From NCBI GenBank assembly GCA_022483465.1, contig JAKVNF010000004.1:707501-771500 (forward strand): a DNA stretch of 64,000 nucleotides, given 5' to 3'. Positions 54,240-63,900 of the stretch are shown in pieces. Under the pieces are notes generated by a model that made no database searches, had not been told where the DNA came from, and worked only from the letters and a program-made list of their open reading frames with translations. How positions within the stretch are numbered: position 1 is the stretch's first letter; each line of letters opens with the position of its first letter. The translations under genes and the position numbers were made by a program. This DNA is from Lachnospiraceae bacterium. GTDB taxonomy: Bacteria; Bacillota; Clostridia; Lachnospirales; Lachnospiraceae.

Positions 54240-55888
54240 CTCAAACTTCCCACTTGAAAAATGCTGTAACAGCCGATGGTTTCTTGCTCAACAGGTGATT
54301 TTTTGAAACTTGACAGCATTATGCAACTTTATCGCTTGTTAGAAACAAATTTAGGAAGTCGCGGAACAGGTTCTGTATAAACTCAGGCTGTGTCGAAAAC
54401 CAGTTCGTCAGGTCGCTACGCATCTTTTCGGAGATCTGAATGGAGACATCACCTGTTCTGACCCCCTCGATCAGCATTGCAGCAAGACGGTCAATCGACT
54501 GCTTCAGGGAAATATCCTGAATGTCATCACAGCAGACGAAGAACAGCTCACAGATGGTCTTGGGATCATTCTTCTTGCGACGGATATACTCGAGAATGAG
54601 AAATCGTGTGAGCACGAGTGCAGTTGTGCTGTCGGTTACGTCGTAGCTGAGTCCTTGAAACTCCTTGCCAAGCTTGAGAAGGGACTTACATGCCCTGAAG
54701 CATACCTCGATGCCCCACCTGTAGCCATAGATTCTGACTACCTCACTGTCGGGCAGAGTCACCGCAGTGGTCAGAAGGATGATGTACTCATCCTTCTTGT
54801 TGCGATTGCGGACAAAGACCAGCTTGACAGGAAGCTGCTGATACTTCGTTTTGACAACAATGGACCCGAACAGGTTCCCCTGCGGGCAATGACGGATGGC
54901 AGTCTTCGCAAGGCCTTTCAGGTTATACAGCCTGCCTTTGTACCAATACTGCTGCTTGGTATCTTTGAGCATGCCGATCACCTCAAGGCCGAGGTTCTTG
55001 ATGTTGCAGATGAACGGTTCTGTCGTGAACCAGGTATCCATGAGCACGTATTCGGCTTTGATATCAGCGTCAATGGCGAAGCGAAGCAACTGAAGTGCAA
55101 TCACGGGCTTTTGCGTAATTGCATCCACCCGTCTCTTGTACGCGTTGGTGTTATGACGCAGGTGCTTGTCGTATACGTCGCAGATGCGGCTCTTAGCCTT
55201 GGCCGAAGCAAGCATGATGTACTGGACCGGAAGGAAGCTGTATCCATCGGTCCACCCAAGAAGAAGGAGATTAAATCCCCTCTCGGTTCTGTGGATCACG
55301 TGATTGTAGACATTGGAGAGCAGCTCCACCTTTTTGGAACGGTTACGGGCGATGACAGAGTCATCGAGCACGAAGCATCGTGCCCTGTTCTCGCGGGTAA
55401 GAGTAGTGAAATAGGCGGCAATCCTGGCGGAGAGGATCAGGATGAACTTTCTCCAGTTGTAGCGTCCTTCATTCAGGAAGCGGTAGTAGGTGTTATCGTC
55501 ATAGGCAGTATCCTTCTTCTTGGAGTTGAGGAAGTGATACAGGTTGCACTTCTGGAACACGAGGATTACAAGAAACTGAAAGAGCTCATATGCAGAGGCA
55601 CCCTTCGCCTTGGTGATATTGGAGGCCTTCAGGAGAGCGCTTACGCCAAGCTCTTTCATGGCGTTTCCAAACGCACATTCGTCCTCGAAATTAGCAGTTG
55701 CAATTGGCTTGTTTTGATGTATACTCACTGTGAGCACCTGTACTTTCTTTTGATTGTGGATGATCATATTATAGAAGGCACAGAGTGCTTTTTCAATTGT
55801 CAAGAAGCCGAAAAACTCATAGTAAAAAGCTCGGTTTTGGGCGTATTTTCAACGTTTTTCGAGGGTCGGACCAAGTGGGAAGTTTGAG
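54240..55888 (-). mobile_element. IS4-like element, intact copy (1649 bp)
   Basis: CTCAAACTTCCCACTTG/CAAGTGGGAAGTTTGAG TIRs; 8-bp TSD tgatatga at 54232-54239 and 55889-55896. Confidence 0.96.
54319..55803 (-). CDS. IS4-like DDE transposase
   Basis: 494 aa; FVLDDSVIARNRSKKVEL, LMDTWFTTEPFICNIK, YGYRWGIEVCFRACKSLLKLGKEFQG. Confidence 0.92.
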   Translation of the reverse strand: MTIEKALCAFYNMIIHNQKKVQVLTVSIHQNKPIATANFEDECAFGNAMKELGVSALLKASNITKAKGASAYELFQFLVILVFQKCNLYHFLNSKKKDTAYDDNTYYRFLNEGRYNWRKFILILSARIAAYFTTLTRENRARCFVLDDSVIARNRSKKVELLSNVYNHVIHRTERGFNLLLLGWTDGYSFLPVQYIMLASAKAKSRICDVYDKHLRHNTNAYKRRVDAITQKPVIALQLLRFAIDADIKAEYVLMDTWFTTEPFICNIKNLGLEVIGMLKDTKQQYWYKGRLYNLKGLAKTAIRHCPQGNLFGSIVVKTKYQQLPVKLVFVRNRNKKDEYIILLTTAVTLPDSEVVRIYGYRWGIEVCFRACKSLLKLGKEFQGLSYDVTDSTTALVLTRFLILEYIRRKKNDPKTICELFFVCCDDIQDISLKQSIDRLAAMLIEGVRTGDVSIQISEKMRSDLTNWFSTQPEFIQNLFRDFLNLFLTSDKVA

Positions 55889-56035
55889 TGATATGATATC
55901 ATAACTGCTTGTGATGACACTTTACTGTGTACACGAAAGATTCGAAAATAATCAGCCCAGTGGGAATGATTCTATGGTATAATCATGAAGCTTTACAGAA
56001 CGGCTAGGTTCCTGTAAAGTGAAAAAATCGCATAT

Positions 56036-56109
56036 GTCTCTGTAGCTCAGCAGGATAGAGCGTCCGCCTCCTAAGCGGAAGGTCGTGCGTTCGAATCGCA
56101 TCAGGGACA
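56036..56109 (+). tRNA. tRNA-Arg(CCT)
   Basis: GTCTCTGTAGCTCAGCAGGATAGAGCGTCCGCCTCCTAAGCGGAAGGTCGTGCGTTCGAATCGCATCAGGGACA; anticodon loop CTCCTAA. Confidence 0.95.
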
Positions 56110-56305
56110 TTACCCGTAAAGGCGTGGAAGATTTCATAGAAATTCTCCCATGCTTTTTTTATTTCATCTTATATTTTCGGGTTTCGATTAGAGGACTGCT
56201 AATAAAACAGGCTGTTTTTCTAACGGGCAAAATCAGGCTGAAGCAGCCGACCTGCTAAAAATGGCGTAAGGTTCCCTGATTACCGGTGTATATCTGTGTT
56301 TTTCT

Positions 56306-56347
56306 GAGGCTTCTGGCATGAGTACCCACTATCATGCCAGAAGCCTC
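56306..56347. repeat. 16-bp perfect inverted repeat
   Basis: GAGGCTTCTGGCATGA-gtacccacta-TCATGCCAGAAGCCTC; no T-tract in either direction. Confidence 0.8.
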
Positions 56348-56403
56348 ACGCTTTCTTAAGATAAACGAACGTTCAATATCTGTCGGCTTCGATCGCCCTG
56401 GTG

Positions 56404-56530
56404 TTATATTTGACTGCTATCTTATGCCGCTTACGTCCCAAGTACGTAATTTCATGTTGAACCGCAGGACCCAATGGGTTATACTTTTATTGCGATCTTA
56501 AGACGATTGCGTCCTAAGTGCGTAATATCA
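56404..56530 (+). repeat. pair of ~51-bp imperfect direct repeats upstream of the ATPase gene
   Basis: TTATATTTGACTGCTATCTTATGCCGCTTACGTCCCAAGTACGTAATTTCA (56404) and TTATACTTTTATTGCGATCTTAAGACGATTGCGTCCTAAGTGCGTAATATCA (56479), 75 bp apart. Confidence 0.75.
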
Positions 56531-56540
56531 GGAGGCGCCG

Positions 56541-57812
56541 ATGATACAACGTGATCTTTATCTTCACCAACTTGTTTCCTATATGTGGGATGGCCAGATC
56601 AAAGTTATTACCGGGATCCGGCGGTGCGGAAAGTCCGTTCTTTTATTCGAACTGTTTCGTGACTATCTGCTGTCACAGGGGACGAGCGCCGAGAACATCA
56701 TTACAATCGAACTTGATAAACGCAAAGATGTAAAATATCGCAGCCCGATTGCTCTCAGCAGTATGGTCGAGGCAAAGATACAAAACAGCGCACAACAGTA
56801 CTATCTTTTTATTGATGAAATTCAGATGTCTGTTCCCGTCCCGGATCCGGATCTGCCCGGTGAACAGGTAACGATCTATGACATGCTGAATGAGCTGCGG
56901 GGATACAAAAATCTTGATGTGTATGTCACAGGAAGCAATTCCAGGATGCTGTCAAGCGACATCGTAACAGAATTTCGCGGCCGTTCTTCTCAGATCCATG
57001 TATATCCTCTTTCTTTCCGGGAATTCTTTGCCGCTGCAGGCGGAGATAAAAGAGATGCATTTGACCGCTATATGCTTTATGGTGGGATGCCATACCTTCT
57101 GAATCTGAAGGAAGACCGACAGCGAAAAGACTATCTGGCACAGCTTTTCAATGAGGTATATATCAAGGATATTGTTGAGCGTGAGGGAATTGAACGCCCA
57201 GATGTACTTTCTGATATCCTGGATTTTCTTGCGTCATCTGTCAGTTCGCTGACAAATCCTACCAATATTGCAAACACACTGAACAGTACAAAAAAAGCGA
57301 ATATCAGCCCGAAAACTGTTTCAAGTTATCTGGAATACCTGAAGAATGCCTTTCTGATCAGCGAAGCAAAGCGCTGGGATATCAAGGGAAAACGATATTT
57401 TCAGTATCCAAACAAATATTATTACACAGATATCGGGCTCCGTAATGCGCGAGTTAATTTCCGGCAATTTGATCCTGGTCATATCATGGAAAATATCCTG
57501 TACAATGAACTGATTATACGGGGATATTCCGTTGATGTTGGAGTTGTCCTCGACAGGCGAAAAGATCAGAAAGTGCAAAAAGAAATTGATTTTGTTGTCA
57601 ACCAGGGAGACAAAAAGGTATATATCCAATCCGCCTACGAAATGTCTCACACAGAAAAGACAACCAGTGAACTGGACTCTCTGCGACTGACGAATGACTT
57701 CTTTGAGAAAATCATCATGCGTCGGGATATTCCGGCGTCATTCACGGATGAAAACGGCATTCGTCATATCAATGTGCTGGATTTTCTGCTTGGCAAAGAA
57801 ACGATCTTCTGA
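56541..57812 (+). CDS. ATP-binding protein, AAA + DUF4143 type
   Basis: ITGIRRCGKSVLLFELFRDYL Walker A; YYLFIDEIQ Walker B; C-terminal EIDFVVNQGDKKVYIQSAYEM. Confidence 0.9.
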   Translation: MIQRDLYLHQLVSYMWDGQIKVITGIRRCGKSVLLFELFRDYLLSQGTSAENIITIELDKRKDVKYRSPIALSSMVEAKIQNSAQQYYLFIDEIQMSVPVPDPDLPGEQVTIYDMLNELRGYKNLDVYVTGSNSRMLSSDIVTEFRGRSSQIHVYPLSFREFFAAAGGDKRDAFDRYMLYGGMPYLLNLKEDRQRKDYLAQLFNEVYIKDIVEREGIERPDVLSDILDFLASSVSSLTNPTNIANTLNSTKKANISPKTVSSYLEYLKNAFLISEAKRWDIKGKRYFQYPNKYYYTDIGLRNARVNFRQFDPGHIMENILYNELIIRGYSVDVGVVLDRRKDQKVQKEIDFVVNQGDKKVYIQSAYEMSHTEKTTSELDSLRLTNDFFEKIIMRRDIPASFTDENGIRHINVLDFLLGKETIF

Positions 57813-57819
57813 TTTATAA

Positions 57820-59712
57820 CCCAAAATCGCAAAGTTTTTTACTAGGCGTCCCGGGATGACTCCATTAAAATGTCAATAGACGTTGGAAATAGGGCATAAA
57901 ACGACATTGTAACCTCTGTAAAATGCTAGTATAATAACTGATAGATATTTTACTAGCAATTTAGAGGGCGGCCATGTACAGCAATACAGATGTACTCGTT
58001 AAAACTCCGAAATCAAGCGACAAGGGAACTATCCATATCCTCACCACGGGTTATGTCTTGCTCGCCACAGAGTATCATTGGGACTCTGAGAAGCGGCGTC
58101 CTGTCGACAAACGGATCTCAATCGGAAAAATTGTCGATGGCGATCGCTCTCATATGCATCCAAACAAGAACTATGAGCAGTTCTTCGGTCCCATCGATGC
58201 TGAGGTGAACCGACTGAAGGACACCTTCGGCACAAAGGCCCGTAAAGCTGCCGGCAAAACGGATTCGAAGCTCTCCTTTGGACCGTACCTGGTTCTAAAG
58301 GCGGCCGCAGAGCAATCCGGATGCTATACCGCTCTGACACGGGTCTACCCTGAATATGAGCGGAAAATCATTGCATTGGCCGTCTACTCCATTGTTGCGG
58401 AAAGTTCAACTGCCCAGCTGTTTCCCGGTTGGTGTTTTGATCACTACTGCGGTCTGGATCGTGTCATCGACGACAGTGAAGTCAGCGGCCTATACCGTCT
58501 GATCGGGTCAGATGAGGGAAATATCAATGTGTTCTTCCGGATTTTCCGGGAAGAATACGAGAAACGATTTCCCCGAAAGGACAGCAATCGGGTCATTGCC
58601 TTTGACTCCACCAATCAAAACACCCAGTCTGAGAATGAAGATCTTGCTGAGTTCGGAAAAGCCAAGACCGATTTTGGCCTGAAGATCATCAACACGGCTA
58701 TGTTTGTGGATGAAGAGACCGGTATTCCTATGTGGTATGAACACTACGACGGTTCTCTCCTGGATAAGGTGCAGACGTCCTTCTCATTGAAAAAGATCGT
58801 GGATGCAGGATACCAAAAGCTGTTCGCAATGTTCGATCGAGGATACTTTTCAGAGGACGTCATCAAAGCTCTCCGGAACGTAAAGGATCTGGAATATGGT
58901 GTCCTCTGCCCAGACAATGTCAACTGGGTAGATGAGCTCATCAAAGATCACGGAGCAGAGATCCGCGGAAGGCAGAAATACCTGACAACAGAGCCCAACG
59001 TATTTGGAAAGCGGTACCCGGTAACAGTGGCAGGAAAAGCTTGTTTTGCCTACCTCTTCTTCGATCACTCCCGGGAATTTGATGAGGAACAGTCCATAAG
59101 GAGCACTATTTCCTATTACTTCAATGAGGCCTCCAAGAGAAAACGCTACACGGAAAAGATGGCGCAGGACTACGCTCCAAAAGGGATCATTGTCGTTAAA
59201 AAGGCCGATCCGGAAACAGGGAAGAACTTCACCATCCTGGAGGACACTGAAATGATCCAGACGATGGTCGATCGTGCCGGATTCCTTGTTCTCGTCAGTG
59301 ATACTGAAATGACGGCATCCGAGGCAATCCGGATTATCCGGCGACGTGATGTTGTGGAGCACGTCTTCGAATCCATCAAGCGGCACTTTGATCTGTCGGT
59401 CACATACACCCACTCCATCGAGACATATCGGGGGAAGATGTTCACGGCCTTTATCGCAAGCATTCTCTTTGCCACGCTGACATGGGATTTGAGGGAAGTG
59501 CTTCACGATAAGACCAGTGCAACCATCGCCTACGAGATGATGGAGCTAAACAAGTATAAGGTGGAACTGCAGTCTGATGGCAGTTGGTATCCGTCCTATG
59601 CGATGAGCAGGATTCAGAAGGAACTGGTCTCCAAGGTTGGCCTCACAGAGGACGAGGCAATCAACCAGGCAACTGAGATCAAGCTGCTAGTATAAAAACT
59701 TGCGATTTAGGG
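57820..59712 (+). mobile_element. IS1634-like element, tandem copy 1
   Basis: CCCAAAATCGCAAAGTTTTTTACTAG...CTAGTATAAAAACTTGCGATTTAGGG TIRs; TTATAA on both flanks. Confidence 0.9.
57974..59695 (+). CDS. IS1634-like transposase, copy 1 (573 aa)
   Basis: VIAFDSTNQNTQ, FAMFDRGYFSE, RRRDVVEHVFESIKRHFDLSVTYTHSIETYRGKMFTAFIASIL. Confidence 0.9.
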   Translation: MYSNTDVLVKTPKSSDKGTIHILTTGYVLLATEYHWDSEKRRPVDKRISIGKIVDGDRSHMHPNKNYEQFFGPIDAEVNRLKDTFGTKARKAAGKTDSKLSFGPYLVLKAAAEQSGCYTALTRVYPEYERKIIALAVYSIVAESSTAQLFPGWCFDHYCGLDRVIDDSEVSGLYRLIGSDEGNINVFFRIFREEYEKRFPRKDSNRVIAFDSTNQNTQSENEDLAEFGKAKTDFGLKIINTAMFVDEETGIPMWYEHYDGSLLDKVQTSFSLKKIVDAGYQKLFAMFDRGYFSEDVIKALRNVKDLEYGVLCPDNVNWVDELIKDHGAEIRGRQKYLTTEPNVFGKRYPVTVAGKACFAYLFFDHSREFDEEQSIRSTISYYFNEASKRKRYTEKMAQDYAPKGIIVVKKADPETGKNFTILEDTEMIQTMVDRAGFLVLVSDTEMTASEAIRIIRRRDVVEHVFESIKRHFDLSVTYTHSIETYRGKMFTAFIASILFATLTWDLREVLHDKTSATIAYEMMELNKYKVELQSDGSWYPSYAMSRIQKELVSKVGLTEDEAINQATEIKLLV

Positions 59713-59718
59713 TTATAA

Positions 59719-61611
59719 CCCAAAATCGCAAAGTTTTTTACTAGGCGTCCCGGGATGACTCCATTAAAATGTCAATAGACGTTGGAAATAGGGCATAAAA
59801 CGACATTGTAACCTCTGTAAAATGCTAGTATAATAACTGATAGATATTTTACTAGCAATTTAGAGGGCGGCCATGTACAGCAATACAGATGTACTCGTTA
59901 AAACTCCGAAATCAAGCGACAAGGGAACTATCCATATCCTCACCACGGGTTATGTCTTGCTCGCCACAGAGTATCATTGGGACTCTGAGAAGCGGCGTCC
60001 TGTCGACAAACGGATCTCAATCGGAAAAATTGTCGATGGCGATCGCTCTCATATGCGTCCAAACAAGAACTATGAGCAGTTCTTCGGTCCCATCGATGCT
60101 GAGGTGAACCGACTGAAGGACACCTTCGGCACAAAGGCCCGTAAAGCTGCCGGCAAAACGGATTCGAAGCTCTCCTTTGGACCGTACCTGGTTCTAAAGG
60201 CGGCCGCAGAGCAATCCGGATGCTATACCGCTCTGACACGGGTCTACCCTGAATATGAGCGGAAAATCATTGCATTGGCCGTCTACTCCATTGTTGCGGA
60301 AAGTTCAACTGCCCAGCTGTTTCCCGGTTGGTGTTTTGATCACTACTGCGGTCTGGATCGTGTCATCGACGACAGTGAAGTCAGCGGCCTATACCGTCTG
60401 ATCGGGTCAGATGAGGGAAATATCAATGTGTTCTTCCGGATTTTCCGGGAAGAATACGAGAAACGATTTCCCCGAAAGGACAGCAATCGGGTCATTGCCT
60501 TTGACTCCACCAATCAAAACACCCAGTCCGAGAATGAAGATCTTGCAGAGTTCGGAAAATCCAAGACCGATTTTGGCCTGAAGATCATTAACACGGCTAT
60601 GTTTGTGGATGAAGAGACCGGCATTCCTATGTGGTATGAGCACTACGACGGTTCTCTCCTGGATAAGGTGCAGACGTCCTTCTCATTGAAAAAGATCGTG
60701 GATGCAGGATATCAAAAGCTGTTCGCAATGTTCGATCGAGGATACTTTTCAGAGGACATCATCAAAGCCCTCCGGAAAGTAAAGGATCTGGAATATGGTG
60801 TCCTCTGTCCAGACAATGTCAACTGGGTAGATGCGCTCATCAAAGATCATGGAGCGGAGATCCGCGGAAAGCAGAAATACCTGACGACGGAGCCCAACGT
60901 ATTTGGAAAGCGGTACCCGGTAACAGTGGCTGGAAAGGCTTGCTTTGCCTACCTCTTCTTTGATCACTCCCGGGAATTTGATGAGGAACAGTCCATAAGG
61001 AGCACTATTTCCTATTACTTCAATGAGGCATCCAAGAGAAAACGCTACACGGAAAAGATGGCGCAGGACTACGCTCCAAAAGGGATCATTGTCGTTAAAA
61101 AGGCCGATCCAGAAACAGGGAAGAACTTCACCATCCTGGAGGACACTGAAATGATCCAGACGATGGTCGATCGTGCCGGATTCTTTGTTCTCGTCAGTGA
61201 TACTGAAATGACGGCATCCGAGGCAATCCGGATTATCCGGCGACGTGATGTTGTGGAGCACGTCTTCGAATCCATCAAGCGGCACTTTGATCTGTCGGTC
61301 ACATACACCCACTCCATCGAGACATATCGGGGGAAGATGTTCACGGCCTTTATCGCAAGCATTCTCTTTGCCACGCTGACATGGGATTTGAGGGAAGTGC
61401 TTCACGATAAGACCAGTGCAACCATCGCCTTCGAGATGATGGAGCTAAACAAGTATAAGGTGGAACTGCAGTCTGATGGCAGTTGGTATCCGTCCTATGC
61501 GATGAGCAGGATTCAGAAGGAACTGGTCTCCAAGGTTGGCCTCACAGAGGACGAGGCAATCAACCAGGCAACTGAGATCAAGCTGCTAGTATAAAAACTT
61601 GCGATTTAGGG
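59719..61611 (+). mobile_element. IS1634-like element, tandem copy 2
   Basis: Begins directly after the shared TTATAA junction (59713-59718); ends ...GCGATTTAGGG followed by TTATAA 61612-61617. Confidence 0.9.
59873..61594 (+). CDS. IS1634-like transposase, copy 2 (573 aa)
   Basis: Near-identical to copy 1, with a handful of amino-acid differences. Confidence 0.9.
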   Translation: MYSNTDVLVKTPKSSDKGTIHILTTGYVLLATEYHWDSEKRRPVDKRISIGKIVDGDRSHMRPNKNYEQFFGPIDAEVNRLKDTFGTKARKAAGKTDSKLSFGPYLVLKAAAEQSGCYTALTRVYPEYERKIIALAVYSIVAESSTAQLFPGWCFDHYCGLDRVIDDSEVSGLYRLIGSDEGNINVFFRIFREEYEKRFPRKDSNRVIAFDSTNQNTQSENEDLAEFGKSKTDFGLKIINTAMFVDEETGIPMWYEHYDGSLLDKVQTSFSLKKIVDAGYQKLFAMFDRGYFSEDIIKALRKVKDLEYGVLCPDNVNWVDALIKDHGAEIRGKQKYLTTEPNVFGKRYPVTVAGKACFAYLFFDHSREFDEEQSIRSTISYYFNEASKRKRYTEKMAQDYAPKGIIVVKKADPETGKNFTILEDTEMIQTMVDRAGFFVLVSDTEMTASEAIRIIRRRDVVEHVFESIKRHFDLSVTYTHSIETYRGKMFTAFIASILFATLTWDLREVLHDKTSATIAFEMMELNKYKVELQSDGSWYPSYAMSRIQKELVSKVGLTEDEAINQATEIKLLV

Positions 61612-61762
61612 TTATAAGATAGTCGGCAGATGGTAGGATGAATCTTCTGGATGAGTGCGCGAGCATGGCAGCTGATCTGGATAGATTCCGTGATGCGAGG
61701 AGAAATTTATTATGGCAGTAAGAAAAACAGATGAATCAGACAATTTAAGGATGGTGTAGATC

Positions 61763-61855
61763 ATGACTGATGCGCAGCAGAGAGAGGCGGCCAGACAGTT
61801 TTATTATAGATGGAATGAAAAGGGCAAAGAAGATGAGGGTGCCCGTTCCTATTGA
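61763..61855 (+). pseudogene. possible remnant of a DNA methyltransferase/restriction enzyme N-terminus
   Basis: MTDAQQREAARQFYYRWNEKGKEDEGARSY* resembles (from memory) the first ~30 aa of class I/type IIG-like DNA methyltransferases; tentative. Confidence 0.4.
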
Positions 61856-61882
61856 GTACTTTATAATTGGGAGTAGATTGAG

Positions 61883-62032
61883 ATGAAGAAAAAAACGACA
61901 AAGGAACTACTGGCAGATTCCTTTCTGGAATTGGCAGAAAAAGTACCGATAAACAAGATAACCATCGCAAATATAGCGGAGAACTGTGAGGTGACACAGC
62001 CTACCTTCTATCGTTACTTCAAAGATAAGTAG
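61883..62032 (+). pseudogene. TetR-family regulator N-terminal fragment truncated by IS1182-like insertion
   Basis: MKKKTTKELLADSFLELAEKVPINKITIANIAENCEVTQPTFYRYFKDK*; stop TAG is the first bases of the IS. Confidence 0.8.
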
Positions 62033-63900
62033 TGTCAGCTGAACGGGATTGAAAATCCCAGTTTTGCCTCATTTTGCTACGTTCTTGGGCCCTTCAGCGG
62101 TAAAATAGGTGCAAGGATTTGGAACCCTGATTTGAGAGAAATCGAGGATTTAAGGCAAATTCCCCTTGCACACACTCTCAAAAATCGCTCTGATAGGACC
62201 GCGGAAGCCATGTACAAATATTCATCCGAAATGCATACCCAGATCGAGCTGAACGACTTTGACCAGCCCATGGGGATCCCTCTTGACCACAATAATCGTT
62301 GGTACCAGCTCGCCGAGCTGATCCCCTGGGATGACTATGAAGCCGTCTACGCATCCAAGCTGAGCAGAACGGAAGCCGGAAATCTTGCGAAGCCATTCCG
62401 AATGGCATTAGGAACCCTGATCATCCAGACCAGACTTGGAACCTCAGATCGGGAGACAGTCCGACAGATCCAGGAGAATCCGTATCTCCAGTACTTCATC
62501 GGCCTGCCGCGCTTTCAGACGAAAGCTCCATTTGACCCGAGTCTCATCACTCTGTTCAGAAAGAGAATCGGGAACGTGACCGTTGACCAGATCAACGAGG
62601 ATGTCGTCTCTAAGAACCATGACCTCGTTATGTCGGCGGAGGACAAACTCACGGGAACCGGCAAACATCCCCATAGGAAGGGCGGCCCTAGCAACCCAGG
62701 AGGCGGATCCTCTGGTGGTACAGCCGCTCCTTCCAATACAGATGGCGCAGACCCCGGAACGGAGAAGGCGTCCGAGGCAAGCCATAGCAGCAAACCGGCA
62801 TTAGAAGCAAAAACGGCAGGAGAAGCACCAAACGGCGGAACTCTGATCCTCGATGCCACCTGCGCTCCTGTGGACATCCGTTATCCCATGGACACTTCCC
62901 TGCTGAACGAGGCAAGGGAGAAGGCGGAAGCAATCATCCGGAGAGCCTGCCACGATAACAATCTCCCCATACCGAGAATGTACTGTGAAAACGCCCACAA
63001 GGAGTATCTGAACCTGGCAAAATCCAAGAAGCCGAGTGCAGACAAGATCCGCAGTGTAGTCAAGGGGCAGCTTCAGTACCTTCGCAGGGACCTTCACTAT
63101 ATTGAAGGCCTCATGGCGAAGGGGCAAAAGCTGGATGACCGGGAGATGAGAAAATTCGTTGTCATCCGGGAGCTCTACATTCAGCAGAAGTACATGTACG
63201 ACAACAAGGTTCACCGCGTGGATCACAGGATTGTCAGTCTCCAAATGCCGTTCATCCGTCCGATTGTCAGAGGCAAGACCAACAAACCGGTTGAATTCGG
63301 CCCCAAGTTCGACATGAGTCTTGACGAGTCTGGGCTTGCCAGGATCGAGAAGTTCTCGTACGAGTCCTACAACGAGACCGAGACTCTGCAGGGGGCGGTC
63401 GAGCGCTATCGCGCTCGAATCGGTCACTACCCGGAACGGGTCCTGGTCGACCAGATCTATCGGACGAGAAAGAACAGGGCGTACTGCAAAGAGCATGGCA
63501 TACGGATGTCGGGACCGAGACTTGGCAGAAAGGCATCTGACCCCGATCTGGCGGAAGCTGAGAAGAAAGTAGAGTACCGGGACAACTCGGATCGCATAGC
63601 AGTCGAGCGGTCGTTCAGCCTGAGCAAGCGCTGCTACAAGATGGGGCTGGTCATGGAATACCTGGACGATACTGTCCATACGGCAGTCAGTCTCTCGGTT
63701 CTGACAACCAATCTGTTTGAGATTCTGGACGCAGTCCAGTCTCTTTTTTGCCTTTTTTATTGGAAGGTACGAAACTTCGCGGTTTTCGGTTGGGAGGCCC
63801 TTCCGTCGGCGGCTTGAGTGGCCAAATATTCATCGCAAATGCATAACGATCAAGAAATATTCACTTTGGAATTTAAGGTCGGATTATTCAGCTGACACTA
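62030..63900 (+). mobile_element. IS1182-like element
   Basis: TAGTGTCAGCTGAA...TTCAGCTGACACTA 14-bp terminal inverted repeats around an IS1182-type transposase; no obvious TSD. Confidence 0.92.
62132..63817 (+). CDS. IS1182 family transposase
   Basis: WYQLAELIPWDDYEAVYASKLSRTEAGNLAKPFRMALGTLIIQTRLGTSDRETVRQIQENPYLQYFIGL; GGTLILDATCAPVDIRYPMDTSLLNEAREKAE. Confidence 0.93.
   Translation: MREIEDLRQIPLAHTLKNRSDRTAEAMYKYSSEMHTQIELNDFDQPMGIPLDHNNRWYQLAELIPWDDYEAVYASKLSRTEAGNLAKPFRMALGTLIIQTRLGTSDRETVRQIQENPYLQYFIGLPRFQTKAPFDPSLITLFRKRIGNVTVDQINEDVVSKNHDLVMSAEDKLTGTGKHPHRKGGPSNPGGGSSGGTAAPSNTDGADPGTEKASEASHSSKPALEAKTAGEAPNGGTLILDATCAPVDIRYPMDTSLLNEAREKAEAIIRRACHDNNLPIPRMYCENAHKEYLNLAKSKKPSADKIRSVVKGQLQYLRRDLHYIEGLMAKGQKLDDREMRKFVVIRELYIQQKYMYDNKVHRVDHRIVSLQMPFIRPIVRGKTNKPVEFGPKFDMSLDESGLARIEKFSYESYNETETLQGAVERYRARIGHYPERVLVDQIYRTRKNRAYCKEHGIRMSGPRLGRKASDPDLAEAEKKVEYRDNSDRIAVERSFSLSKRCYKMGLVMEYLDDTVHTAVSLSVLTTNLFEILDAVQSLFCLFYWKVRNFAVFGWEALPSAA

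Noticed and set aside
56541-57812. DUF4143 ATPase as part of a defence system
   Set aside because: Stand-alone ATPase flanked by a tRNA and ISs; no partner defence genes visible, so no system call is justified.
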